Assembly (NCBI GenBank): GCA_005793645.1
Contig: SXRG01000058.1
Location: forward strand, 1-18,039
Direction of reading: 5' to 3'
DNA length: 18,039 bases
From: Burkholderiales bacterium
GTDB taxonomy: Bacteria; Pseudomonadota; Gammaproteobacteria; Burkholderiales; Thiobacillaceae
Positions 1-7,224 of this stretch are shown here, one piece after another. The notes under the pieces were generated by a model. The model saw only the letters and a list, made by a program, of their open reading frames with translations, searched no databases and had not been told where the DNA came from. Position 1 is the stretch's first letter. The number at the start of each line of letters is the position of its first letter. Made by a program: the position numbers and the translations under genes.

Positions 1-606
1 GGTCATGTGTGCGGGAAGCTTGATCTGCCGCCCTTGACCCTGATCGGTGCCACCACCCGCGCCGGGATGCTGACCAATCCGTTGCGTGACCGCTTTGGCA
101 TCGTCGCGCGGCTGGAGTTTTATAGTGCCGAGGAATTGGCGCATATTGTTGAGCGCTCCGGACGGCTTATGAAGGTGGCCATCGACCAGGCAGGGGCATT
201 CGAGATCGCCCGTCGTTCGCGCGGCACGCCGCGTCTTGCCAACCGTCTGTTACGTAGGGTGCGTGATTTTGCCGAGGTCAAGGCCGATGGTGCGGTGACG
301 GTCGAGGTGGCCGACTCGGCCCTGAAGATGCTGGAAGTCGATCGCGGTGGGTTGGATGTGATGGATCGAAAGCTGCTCTCCGCGCTGCTGGAAAAATTTT
401 CAGGGGGCCCGGTCGGCCTGGAAAACTTGGCAGCGGCGATCGGTGAGGCGGCCGACACCATCGAGGATGTGCTAGAGCCTTCTCTGATTCAGCAGGGTTT
501 TTTGGCGCGCACCCCGCGCGGGCGGGTGGCGCAGCCCTTGGCCTATCGTCATTTCGGCCTTGCCGCGCCAACGCGTATCCAGCCTACGGAACTGTTTGAT
601 GAGTAG
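1..606 (+). CDS. ruvB: RuvB, Holliday junction branch-migration ATPase (3' part, cut by window start)
   Basis: RuvB is the AAA+ hexameric motor that with RuvA drives branch migration of Holliday junctions before RuvC resolution. The Walker A and B region lies before the window; about 201 codons remain. Visible are the sensor 1 strand (LTLIGATTRAG), the arginine-finger segment LRDRFGI, the sensor 2 motif GTPRLANRLLRR, and the C-terminal winged-helix domain with MDRKLL, GGPVGLENLAAAIGE and LEPSLIQQGFLARTPRGR. These match the family end to end in this part. The few residues before KLDLPP (GHVCG) do not resemble the usual ARS-type sequence there; this is at the window edge and cannot be judged. 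The stop overlaps a possible upstream ATG (599) of ybgC, consistent with co-transcription into the Tol-Pal genes, a common gammaproteobacterial order. Confidence 0.97.
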   Translation, partial: GHVCGKLDLPPLTLIGATTRAGMLTNPLRDRFGIVARLEFYSAEELAHIVERSGRLMKVAIDQAGAFEIARRSRGTPRLANRLLRRVRDFAEVKADGAVTVEVADSALKMLEVDRGGLDVMDRKLLSALLEKFSGGPVGLENLAAAIGEAADTIEDVLEPSLIQQGFLARTPRGRVAQPLAYRHFGLAAPTRIQPTELFDE

Positions 607-625
607 AGGCGAGGGTGGAGAGGAA

Positions 626-1057
626 ATGACGCCCTCGATGCTTAACGCGCCACCCTCCGTGGGTTTTACCTGGCCGGTGCGTGTCTATTGGGAGGATACC
701 GACGCCGGCGGTGTGGTGTATTACGCCAATTACCTGAAATTTCTGGAACGGGCACGCAGCGAGTGGTTGCGTTCGCTGGATATTCATCAGGCCGAATGGG
801 CGGCGCAGGAGGACATACTGTTTGTGGTACGGCGCGTGGAGGCGGATTATCTGAAGCCGGCGCGCTTCGACGATGCCCTTCGGGTGCAGTGCTATAGCAT
901 TGCGCTGGGCCGCGCCAGTCTGACTATGGTGCAACAGGTCCTGCGCGGCGATGAAGTGTTGTTGTCCGCACAGGTGAAATTGGCTTGCGTGAGCACAACC
1001 GGGATGCGACCCGTTAAAATACCGCCCCATCTGCTTAGCAAGTTGAGCCCCGCATGA
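626..1057 (+). CDS. ybgC: YbgC, acyl-CoA thioesterase of the Tol-Pal cluster
   Basis: This is a hot-dog fold 4HBT thioesterase of 143 residues; E. coli YbgC has about 134. In the family it hydrolyses acyl-CoA thioesters in the cytoplasm and is linked to phospholipid metabolism, although it sits in the tol-pal operon. The signature WPVRVYWEDTDAGGVVYYANY (residues 16-36) contains the catalytic Asp of the DTDAGGVVY motif (D26). The start at 626 is chosen because GGAG at 617-620 lies 5 nt upstream. ATG codons at 599 (overlapping the ruvB stop) and 638 remain possible, and homologues have only a few residues before WPVRV. The stop overlaps the tolQ start as ATGA, so translation is probably coupled. 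Confidence 0.95.
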   Translation: MTPSMLNAPPSVGFTWPVRVYWEDTDAGGVVYYANYLKFLERARSEWLRSLDIHQAEWAAQEDILFVVRRVEADYLKPARFDDALRVQCYSIALGRASLTMVQQVLRGDEVLLSAQVKLACVSTTGMRPVKIPPHLLSKLSPA

Positions 1058-1731
1058 ACCCAACGATGGATCTTTCCCTGTGGACCCTGGTGCTTGAGGC
1101 CAGTTGGGTTGTCAAAATGGTTATGCTGCTGTTGCTGGCGGCCTCGCTATTGTCCTGGTGGTTGATCTTCCAAAAGTGGTTCGCCTTCCGCCGTGAGGAT
1201 CGTGCCACGCGGGCCTTTGAGGATGCGTTTTGGGGCGGTGGCGTGGCTGAGGTTCTGACGCGCTCTATAGAGGCAAACGCTGGTAGCATGGAGCGTGTGT
1301 GTCGCGCTGGCTACAAGGCCTTTGAGCGTATGCGTAAGCAACCGGGCGCCATGCCAGAAGCCGTGCTGGAGAGCGCACAACGCGCCATGCGTGCAGAGTA
1401 CCAGCGTGAGATGGATCGACTTGAATCGCGCTTGCCGCTGTTGGCAACGATTGGTTCGGTGTCACCCTATGTGGGCCTATTCGGGACGGTCTGGGGCATC
1501 ATGAATGCCTTCCGCAACCTGTCGAATGTCTCCCAGGCGACGCTGGCGCATGTGGCACCGGGGATCGCCGAGGCCCTGGTAGCAACGGCCATTGGCTTGT
1601 TTGCTGCCATCCCGGCAGTGATTGCCTACAACCACTTCACCCATGAATTCGACCGCTTGGCGAATCGTTTTGATGTCTTCATGGAGGAGTTCTCTAATGT
1701 CATGCAGCGTTGGGGGCATCAGAAGCCATGA
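1054..1731 (+). CDS. tolQ: TolQ, proton-channel subunit of the Tol-Pal motor
   Basis: TolQ is an inner-membrane protein of the MotA/ExbB/TolQ family. With TolR it uses the proton motive force to energise TolA, which drives Pal recruitment and outer-membrane constriction at the septum. The 225 residues carry an N-terminal membrane helix (about 15-38, VVKMVMLLLLAASLLSWW), a cytoplasmic loop, and the conserved channel helices with GSVSPYVGLFGTVWGIM and APGIAEALVATAIGLFAAIPAV. The MEEF segment before the C-terminus is also typical. The start at 1054 overlaps the ybgC stop (ATGA); a second in-frame ATG at 1066 is possible. The stop overlaps the tolR start in the same way, fitting the stoichiometric synthesis expected of a complex. 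Confidence 0.98.
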   Translation: MNPTMDLSLWTLVLEASWVVKMVMLLLLAASLLSWWLIFQKWFAFRREDRATRAFEDAFWGGGVAEVLTRSIEANAGSMERVCRAGYKAFERMRKQPGAMPEAVLESAQRAMRAEYQREMDRLESRLPLLATIGSVSPYVGLFGTVWGIMNAFRNLSNVSQATLAHVAPGIAEALVATAIGLFAAIPAVIAYNHFTHEFDRLANRFDVFMEEFSNVMQRWGHQKP

Positions 1732-2147
1732 TTCGTCAGCGTCCCCGGCGTGCCATGAGTCAGATGAATGTGGTTCCCTACATCGATGTGATGTTGGTGT
1801 TGTTAGTGATCTTTATGGCGACGGCACCTTTCCTGAGCCCGTCGCAGGTCGAGCTGCCGCGCATCGGTCAGGGCAGCAGTACGCCGGTTGGACCTCTGGA
1901 GGTGGTGTTGCGGAGCGATGCCTCGCTGATCTTGCGTGATCGAGCGACCGATGGGCGCGAGGAACCTTTTACCGAGGAGCGTCTTGTGGCCGAGTTGCGC
2001 GCTCGGCAGAGGGTCCGGCCAGGGCAGCCCGTGGTCATTGCGGGTGACCGCAATCTGCGCTATGAGCAAGTGATGCGCCTGATGGACCTATTGCAGCACG
2101 GCGGGGTCGAGCGTATTGGCTTGCTGGTTCAACCGGCCGCTTCATGA
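1728..2147 (+). CDS. tolR: TolR, proton-channel subunit of the Tol-Pal motor
   Basis: TolR is an ExbD/TolR family protein with one membrane helix and a periplasmic domain; its membrane Asp takes part in proton flow through TolQ. The 139 residues begin MIRQRPRRAMSQMNVVPYID. Asp20 lies at the start of the membrane helix (IDVMLVLLVIFMATAPF) and matches the functional Asp of E. coli TolR. The periplasmic part ends with VIAGDRNLRYEQVMRLMDLLQHGGVERIGLLVQ, the conserved ExbD-like fold. The ATG at 1728 overlaps the tolQ stop (ATGA) and is preferred over an upstream in-frame TTG at 1710. The tolR stop overlaps the tolA ATG at 2144. Confidence 0.97.
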   Translation: MIRQRPRRAMSQMNVVPYIDVMLVLLVIFMATAPFLSPSQVELPRIGQGSSTPVGPLEVVLRSDASLILRDRATDGREEPFTEERLVAELRARQRVRPGQPVVIAGDRNLRYEQVMRLMDLLQHGGVERIGLLVQPAAS

Positions 2148-2941
2148 GTGCCTGGGCGATGCCGCGTGTGGCAAGGCCTGTCCGTGCACTGGAAGTGGAT
2201 CGTTCGCCCTTGTGGGCGGGCCTGTTGTCGGTGCTGGTTCATGGGGGGTTGTTGCTGGCACTGGTGCTGGGAGTCTCGTGGCGTAATGCGCCCAATCAGC
2301 CGGTCCAGGCAGAGGTCTGGACGCACCTTCCGGAACCGGCGGTCATCTCTAGATCCGAGTCCGTGGTTGAGGCACCACCCAAGGTCGAACCGCCTCCCGT
2401 ACACAAACCGGATATCACCCTCAAGCCCAAGCTTGAACCGAAGCAGGCCAGCAAACGGCCGGTTTCCAAGGTGGAACTGAAAAAGCGTGAGGCACAGAAA
2501 CAAGAACAAAAACGCGAAATGGCTCGTCGTGCCTTGGAGCAAGAATTGGCGAGTGAGGCGAATGAGGTCATGGCGGCCGAGTTGGCGCAGGTGCAGGCCT
2601 TGCGGCAACGGGCGGAGAACCGCGCACGCACGGCGGCTCAGATCAAGACGATAGCGATCCGGGATGCCCAGGATCGCATCCGCCTTAAGATCCGCGGTCT
2701 GCTGCGTATTCCAGAAGGCGTCAAGGGCAATCCGGAGGTGGTGTATCTGGTGCGTTTGTTTCCCAACGGAGAGATCATGGGGGCGCCGGAGCGGATTCAG
2801 TCGAGTGGCCAACCGGCGTATGACGCGGCGGTCGAAGCGGCTATTCTCAAGGCCTCCCCGTTGCCGCTGCCTGTGGGTGCAGGGGCGGCGGCCGATTTTC
2901 GTGGGGGTCTGGAATTGCGTTTTCGGCCGCGTGAAGGATAG
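2144..2941 (+). CDS. tolA: TolA, inner-membrane to outer-membrane coupling protein
   Basis: TolA spans the periplasm, transmitting TolQR motor force to TolB and Pal. Its single membrane helix (about 23-45) carries the S-x3-H motif (S29, H33) that in E. coli TolA contacts TolQR. Domain II (about 60-170) is Pro-rich and then a charged, Lys/Arg/Glu/Gln/Ala-rich helical stretch. Domain III (about 172-265) contains IRGLLRIPEG, VVYLVRLFPNGEI and a final GLELRFRP strand, the TonB/TolA C-terminal fold. At 265 residues it is much shorter than E. coli TolA (about 421); almost all the difference is in the helical rod. The ATG at 2144 overlaps the tolR stop; ATG 2159 is an alternative. tolB follows after 41 nt. 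Confidence 0.95.
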   Translation: MSAWAMPRVARPVRALEVDRSPLWAGLLSVLVHGGLLLALVLGVSWRNAPNQPVQAEVWTHLPEPAVISRSESVVEAPPKVEPPPVHKPDITLKPKLEPKQASKRPVSKVELKKREAQKQEQKREMARRALEQELASEANEVMAAELAQVQALRQRAENRARTAAQIKTIAIRDAQDRIRLKIRGLLRIPEGVKGNPEVVYLVRLFPNGEIMGAPERIQSSGQPAYDAAVEAAILKASPLPLPVGAGAAADFRGGLELRFRPREG

Positions 2942-2942
2942 G

Positions 2943-2982
2943 GTAGCCGGTGCTACAATGACTCCGATCTTTGGGTGGGTAA
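2943..2982 (+). promoter_or_regulatory. tolA–tolB intergenic region with a possible extended -10 promoter
   Basis: TGCTACAAT (2951-2959) has the form of an extended -10 element, TGn followed by TACAAT. No good -35 hexamer sits 17 nt upstream. The same sequence forms a small inverted repeat, GTAGC-CGGT-GCTAC (2943-2956). In E. coli a second transcript beginning at tolB is known, so an internal promoter here would fit, but the sequence evidence is only suggestive. GGTGG at 2974-2978 serves as a weak ribosome binding site for tolB. Confidence 0.3.
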
Positions 2983-4245
2983 ATGAATTCTGTGCGGCGC
3001 GTACTTGTTAGCCTGTTTTTGATGTGGATGACCGGCCCGGTGTGGTCGGCGATGACCATCGAGATCGTCGGCGGCGCGGCTAATCGTATTGTGGTGGCGA
3101 TCGGGCCCTTTGGTCAGGGGGCTTCCGACCAGGAGGATGTCGCACGGGTTTTGGCAGACGACCTCTCCCTAAGCGGACAGTTCCGCATCGTCAATGAATC
3201 TTCCTTGCAGGTGGGTGATGTGTTGACGGCCGGTTTTGGACGGATGCGCAAGAACGATGTTGACGCGGTCGTGGTGGGGCAGGTGACGACCTTGCCGGAC
3301 AAGAATGTTGAGGTGCGCTTCCGGTTGTATGACGCGGTGCGGGCCCGTCAGATGGTGGGTTTCAGTTATGTGGTGCCGCCCCGGGCGTTGCGGGGCGTGG
3401 CGCACCGGATTGCAGAAGAGGTGCACTTGGCCTTGTTGGCATCGCCAGGGGCCTATGGCGGTCGGATTGCCTATGTAGTTAAGCAGGGCGGTCGGTTTGC
3501 CCTCAGGGTTTCTGATACTGATGGGCACAATGCCTTTAGCGTGTTTGAGTCGCCCGAACCGGTCATCTCGCCGGCTTGGTCACCGGATGGTAGCCGGATC
3601 GCGTATGTCTCCTTCGAAGAGCGGCGCCCCATTGTCTATGTGCAAAGTTTGGAGGATGGACGGCGCTGGGCGGTGGCTCGTTTCAGGGGTTCGAACTCCG
3701 CCCCGGCCTGGTCGCCGGATGGAAAACATTTGGTGGTGGCGCTGACCCGGGATCAGTCTTCGCAGTTATATCGGGTGGACGTGTTGGGCCAAGGCGAGCC
3801 AGCCCGATTGATGCGGAGTTCATCCATCGACACCGAGCCGGTTTATAGTCCGGACGGACGCTTTATCTTTTTCACCTCCGACCGGGGTGGATCGCCGCAG
3901 ATTTATCGGTTCGAACTGTCCTCGGGTGAGGTCCAGCGCATGAGCTTTGATGGCAGTTACAATGTTTCGCCGGCGCTGTCCAAGGATGGGCGCTGGATGG
4001 CCTTTGTGCATCGTGCTGAGGGGGCTTTCCGGGTTGCGGTCATGGATTTGTCTACGCGACAGGTGCAAGTCTTGACCGAAACCGATTATGATCAGTCGCC
4101 GAGTTTTGCGCCGAATGATCGTATCGTGCTTTACGCCACCCGGGTACAGGGCCGGGGAGTGCTGGCAACCGTTTCCCTGGATGGCAAGATCAAGCAGCGG
4201 TTGACGCAAGAGGGCGATTTGCGTGAACCGGCGTGGTCGCATTGA
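2983..4245 (+). CDS. tolB: TolB, periplasmic beta-propeller of the Tol-Pal system
   Basis: TolB is a periplasmic protein that binds Pal and is pulled by TolA, releasing Pal for relocation to the septum. The 420 residues are close to the usual length (E. coli 430). A signal peptide (1-23, basic start MNSVRR, hydrophobic core, cleavage after VWSA) precedes an N-terminal alpha/beta domain with IGPFGQG and VLADDLSLSGQFRIV. The C-terminal propeller shows repeated PD40-type blades: AWSPDGSRIAYVS, AWSPDGKHLVVAL, VYSPDGRFIFFTS, ALSKDGRWMAFVH, SFAPNDRIVLYAT, and a closing EPAWSH. The ATG at 2983 gives a complete signal peptide. pal begins 25 nt downstream. Confidence 0.98.
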   Translation: MNSVRRVLVSLFLMWMTGPVWSAMTIEIVGGAANRIVVAIGPFGQGASDQEDVARVLADDLSLSGQFRIVNESSLQVGDVLTAGFGRMRKNDVDAVVVGQVTTLPDKNVEVRFRLYDAVRARQMVGFSYVVPPRALRGVAHRIAEEVHLALLASPGAYGGRIAYVVKQGGRFALRVSDTDGHNAFSVFESPEPVISPAWSPDGSRIAYVSFEERRPIVYVQSLEDGRRWAVARFRGSNSAPAWSPDGKHLVVALTRDQSSQLYRVDVLGQGEPARLMRSSSIDTEPVYSPDGRFIFFTSDRGGSPQIYRFELSSGEVQRMSFDGSYNVSPALSKDGRWMAFVHRAEGAFRVAVMDLSTRQVQVLTETDYDQSPSFAPNDRIVLYATRVQGRGVLATVSLDGKIKQRLTQEGDLREPAWSH

Positions 4246-4270
4246 ACGCTGAGAGATAAGGTAGGTTTAC

Positions 4271-4930
4271 ATGTTTCGTTATGTTGTGATGGGAATCGTC
4301 CTGGCCATGACCCTGGCGGGATGCGCGAACAAACCGAGCAAGGAGGCGCCGATCGAGACGCGTGGTGCGCAAGAGGTGGCCAACAAAACGGTTGCGGTTA
4401 CGCCGATCAAGGGGGCTCCGGCTGAGCCCGTGCAGCCGAAGGTCGAGCCTGTGCAGCCGAAGAAAACGCTTGGCGAGGCAGGGCAAACGCGTCCGCTCCG
4501 TGCCAACGAGATGCAGTCCAAGCCACTGGATGCGCAAGCGGCGCCTGAGTCGGCCAAAACCGAGCCGACCAAGAGCGTTGTGGTGGCGGTTCGCCCGAAG
4601 GTGCGTACTTTCCAGTTTGACTATGACAGCGCGGCGTTAGCGGCCACCGATCACGCGACCCTGGAGGCGCATGGGGCCTTTCTGAAGGCACAACCGAAAC
4701 TGGATCTGTTGGTGCAGGGCCATGCTGACGAGCGCGGTAGCCGTGAGTACAACCTGGCGCTGGGGCAGCGTCGTGCCGAAAGCGTTAAACAGGCTTTGGG
4801 TTTGCTGGGTATTTCTGAGGCCCGCATCGAGGCGGTTAGTCTGGGTTCCGAGAAACCGGTGGCCGAGGGGCATGACGAGGCAGTGTGGAAACAAAACCGC
4901 CGGGCGGTCCTGATCTACAAGGATGAGTGA
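4271..4930 (+). CDS. pal: Pal, peptidoglycan-associated outer-membrane lipoprotein
   Basis: Pal is an outer-membrane lipoprotein that binds peptidoglycan and TolB, anchoring the outer membrane to the wall. The 219 residues start with a lipoprotein signal ending in the lipobox L15-A16-G17-C18; the mature +2 residue is Ala, compatible with outer-membrane sorting. A long Pro/Lys/Glu-rich linker (about 19-110) follows, including two tandem EPVQPK units. The OmpA-like domain (about 112-219) has FQFDYDSAAL, the peptidoglycan-binding GHADERGSREYNLALGQRRA with its conserved Asp and Arg, and QNRRAVL. It is about 45 residues longer than E. coli Pal (173), all in the linker. AAGG at 4258-4261 can act as ribosome binding site. 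Confidence 0.97.
   Translation: MFRYVVMGIVLAMTLAGCANKPSKEAPIETRGAQEVANKTVAVTPIKGAPAEPVQPKVEPVQPKKTLGEAGQTRPLRANEMQSKPLDAQAAPESAKTEPTKSVVVAVRPKVRTFQFDYDSAALAATDHATLEAHGAFLKAQPKLDLLVQGHADERGSREYNLALGQRRAESVKQALGLLGISEARIEAVSLGSEKPVAEGHDEAVWKQNRRAVLIYKDE
4424..4465 (+). repeat. 21-bp tandem duplication in the pal linker
   Basis: Two adjacent 21-bp units (4424-4444 and 4445-4465) encode EPVQPKV and EPVQPKK. Their first 18 bases differ at one position. The in-frame repeat lengthens the periplasmic linker of Pal. Confidence 0.85.
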
Positions 4931-4939
4931 TAAAGACAC

Positions 4940-5770
4940 ATGAGTCGATTACGGGTTGCCCTTTTATTGAGTATGGTGTTGTGCTTGCCGCAGGTCGAGG
5001 CGGCCGAGCCGGTTCGTGGTGACGCATCGGGTGTCGATACCCGGCGTCTGCAGGAGCGTCTGGAGCGCCTAGAAACACAACTGCAGAATCAGGGCCTGCT
5101 CGGTTTGCAGGCCCGGTTGGAAGAGAGTAGGTCTGATATCGCCCGGCTGCGGGGTGCGCTGGAGGAGTTTTCACACCAGCTGAAGCTCGCCGAGCAGCGG
5201 CAGAAAGACTATTACCAGGATCTTGATCAGCGGCTGAAGGCGCTGGACGCGCGTCTGGTGGCATCGGTGGCGAAGACGGCTGAAGGGATTAACCTGCAAT
5301 CGGCGGTTGCGATCAAAGGGGGAGGGAAACCCACGGTTCAAACGGTGATTCAACCTGCTGTCAGCGCGGCGGACCCCGTTCAGCCCCCTGTGGGTGTCGA
5401 GGGAGTGGCCCTTTACGAGAAGGGTTCGGCTATTTTTAAGCGCGGCAAATACCCGGAGGCCGTGGCCGTCTTTGAACAGTATGTGAAGGACTACCCCGAT
5501 AGCGATCTGACGGCGAATGCGCTGTACTGGTTGGGCCTGTCGTATCTTGCGATGGAAGATTTCAAGCAGGCCGCCGAGGTGCAACAGCGTCTGATCAAGA
5601 ATTTTCCAAAGCATGACAAACGGGCCGACGCGATGTTGAGTCTGGCTCGGGTGCAGGCTCGATTGAAGCAAAACTCGGCCGCGCGTGAGACGCTGGATCA
5701 GCTGATTGCGCACTATCCGAAGAGCAAGGCGGCTGGCACGGGTCGCAAGCTGCGCGCGATTCTTGACTAA
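4940..5770 (+). CDS. cpoB: CpoB (YbgF), periplasmic Tol/PBP1b coordination protein
   Basis: CpoB is a periplasmic TPR protein that in E. coli binds TolA and links the Tol-Pal machine to PBP1b-driven septal wall synthesis. The 276 residues (E. coli 263) comprise a signal peptide (1-21, cleavage after QVEA) and an N-terminal coiled coil (about 31-112, with heptad-like RRLQERLERLETQLQNQG) that trimerises in homologues. A linker is followed by C-terminal TPR units (about 151-276) such as ALYEKGSAIFKRGKYPEAVAVF and NALYWLGLSYLAMEDFKQAA. It closes the Tol-Pal operon, 9 nt after pal. No strong ribosome binding site is visible, so coupling to pal is possible. queE starts 5 nt after its stop. Confidence 0.96.
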   Translation: MSRLRVALLLSMVLCLPQVEAAEPVRGDASGVDTRRLQERLERLETQLQNQGLLGLQARLEESRSDIARLRGALEEFSHQLKLAEQRQKDYYQDLDQRLKALDARLVASVAKTAEGINLQSAVAIKGGGKPTVQTVIQPAVSAADPVQPPVGVEGVALYEKGSAIFKRGKYPEAVAVFEQYVKDYPDSDLTANALYWLGLSYLAMEDFKQAAEVQQRLIKNFPKHDKRADAMLSLARVQARLKQNSAARETLDQLIAHYPKSKAAGTGRKLRAILD

Positions 5771-5775
5771 TTTTC

Positions 5776-6432
5776 ATGCAGGTTTCTGGCGCCGCGACGC
5801 TACGGGTCAGCGAGATCTTTTTTTCTCTGCAAGGTGAGGCGAGCCGGGTTGGCTTGCCGACGGTGTTCGTGCGGCTGACCGGCTGCCCATTACGCTGTGT
5901 GTATTGCGATACGGAGTATGCCTTTTCTGGGGGCGAAACGCAGACCTTGGCGACAATCCTGGCCCGGGTGCAAGCCTTTCCAACGCGCCATGTCACGGTG
6001 ACAGGGGGCGAGCCCCTGGCACAACGCGCGTGCATCGATCTGTTGACATTGCTTTGTGATGCGGGTCTGGAGGTCTCGCTGGAGACCAGCGGCACGCTCG
6101 ATATCGCCACGGTTGATGCGCGGGTCGCACGCATTGTTGATCTGAAGACACCGGCTTCGGGTGAGGTGGCGCGTAATCTCTGGTCCAATATCGGTCATCT
6201 CACGCCGCGAGATGAATTGAAGTTCGTCCTCGCCGATGCGGAGGATTACGCCTGGGCGGTTGAACAGATCCATCAGCATCGTTTGGCGGAGCGTTGTGCA
6301 CTGTTGTTTTCGGCCGTGCAGGGTCAGTTGTCTCCGACACAACTGGCCGACTGGATTCTTCGCGATGGCTTGCCCGTGCGTCTGCAAGTGCAATTGCACA
6401 AACTGTTGTGGACCGAGGTAAGGGGACGATGA
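5776..6432 (+). CDS. queE: QueE, 7-carboxy-7-deazaguanine synthase (radical SAM)
   Basis: QueE converts 6-carboxy-tetrahydropterin into 7-carboxy-7-deazaguanine in the preQ0 pathway to queuosine in tRNA. The 218 residues contain EIFFSLQGEASRVGLPTVFVRL, the radical-SAM cluster motif C37-x3-C41-x2-C44 (CPLRCVYC) and the SAM-binding VTGGEPL. It is the compact form of the family, in line with Pseudomonas-type QueE. The start at 5776 has no visible ribosome binding site and lies 5 nt after cpoB, so translational coupling is likely. Its stop overlaps the queC start (ATGA), joining the two pathway enzymes. The upstream (FolE, QueD) and downstream (QueF) enzymes are not in the window. Confidence 0.96.
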   Translation: MQVSGAATLRVSEIFFSLQGEASRVGLPTVFVRLTGCPLRCVYCDTEYAFSGGETQTLATILARVQAFPTRHVTVTGGEPLAQRACIDLLTLLCDAGLEVSLETSGTLDIATVDARVARIVDLKTPASGEVARNLWSNIGHLTPRDELKFVLADAEDYAWAVEQIHQHRLAERCALLFSAVQGQLSPTQLADWILRDGLPVRLQVQLHKLLWTEVRGR

Positions 6433-7130
6433 CGCGTGCAGATGCCGTGGCCCCCAAGCGCGCAGTGATCCTGCTGTCTGGTGGCCTTGATTCGGCCACT
6501 ACGCTCGCCATGGCGCGTGACGAGGGTTATATCTGCTACGCCTTGAGCGTTTCTTATGGTCAGCGTCACCTGGCCGAATTGGCGGCGGCTGCGCGGGTTG
6601 CTCAGGCCATGGGGGCGGAGGAACACCGGGTCGTGCACCTCGACATTGACCAGTTTGGGGGTTCGGCCCTGACCGATATGCGCATCCGGGTGCCCGAATC
6701 CCCCAGCACCGGTATTCCGGTGACCTATGTCCCGGCTCGCAATACAGTGATGTTGTCGCTGGCTCTGGGCTGGGCCGAGGTGTTGGGGGCCGAGGTGATT
6801 TACATCGGCGTTAATGCGGTGGATTACTCGGGCTACCCGGATTGCCGACCGGCGTTCATTGAGGCATTTCAGCGATTGGCTGATGTGGCCACGCAACGGA
6901 CGACCGAAGGGCATTCGATTCGCATTGCGGCCCCCTTGCTCGCTTTGAGCAAGGCCGAGATCATTCGTTTGGGCGAGGCGCTTGGGGTGGATTATCGCCA
7001 AACTATGTCGTGCTATCAGGCAGACGCAGAGGGGAGGGCCTGCGGGCGCTGTGATTCGTGCCGTCTGCGCCGAGAGGGTTTTTTGGCCGCTGGAATTGCC
7101 GATCCAACGCGTTATGCCGATGCTTTCTGA
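6429..7130 (+). CDS. queC: QueC, 7-cyano-7-deazaguanine (preQ0) synthase
   Basis: QueC is an ATP-dependent amidating enzyme that turns 7-carboxy-7-deazaguanine into preQ0. The 233 residues show the PP-loop SGGLDS (17-22), the SYGQRH block, VPARNTVMLSLAL, the substrate region VDYSGYPDCRPAF, and a C-terminal zinc site of four Cys (C195, C205, C208, C211 in CYQ...CGRCDSC). Length and motifs are normal. The ATG at 6429 overlaps the queE stop. An open frame extends upstream to 6294, but that part overlaps queE and lacks family resemblance, so the ATGA start is preferred. A 94-nt gap with inverted repeats separates it from the next gene. Confidence 0.97.
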   Translation: MTRADAVAPKRAVILLSGGLDSATTLAMARDEGYICYALSVSYGQRHLAELAAAARVAQAMGAEEHRVVHLDIDQFGGSALTDMRIRVPESPSTGIPVTYVPARNTVMLSLALGWAEVLGAEVIYIGVNAVDYSGYPDCRPAFIEAFQRLADVATQRTTEGHSIRIAAPLLALSKAEIIRLGEALGVDYRQTMSCYQADAEGRACGRCDSCRLRREGFLAAGIADPTRYADAF

Positions 7131-7158
7131 GAGTTCTTACTGATCCATATATACCAGC

Positions 7159-7212
7159 CATGAGCATCTCATGTGCCATTACAATGGCCACAAAATAATT
7201 CGCTTGAAAGCG
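7159..7212 (+). promoter_or_regulatory. Leader of the transporter gene with three adjacent inverted repeats
   Basis: Between queC and the transporter lie three inverted repeats in a row: CATGAG-CAT-CTCATG (7159-7173), TGTGCCATT-AC-AATGGCCACA (7172-7192, one unpaired base) and CGCTT-GA-AAGCG (7201-7212). A TACAAT (7180-7185) within the second could be a -10 element, but no convincing -35 sits upstream. The short spacers of the first two suit either regulator operators or RNA hairpins; the first could also terminate queC. The third lies just before the GAGGAG ribosome binding site (7214-7219). The function is not known. Confidence 0.45.
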
Positions 7213-7224
7213 TGAGGAGATGTG

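Noticed and set aside
560..625. Upstream extension of ybgC to TTG 560
   Set aside because: It would overlap ruvB deeply and homologues have only a few residues before the conserved WPVRV segment.
6294..6428. Upstream extension of queC
   Set aside because: The extra residues are an out-of-frame reading of queE; the ATGA start at 6429 fits the conserved N-terminus.
7131..7224. preQ1 riboswitch near the queuosine genes
   Set aside because: The structured leader follows queC and precedes a transporter of the YeeE family; no preQ1 aptamer pattern was seen.
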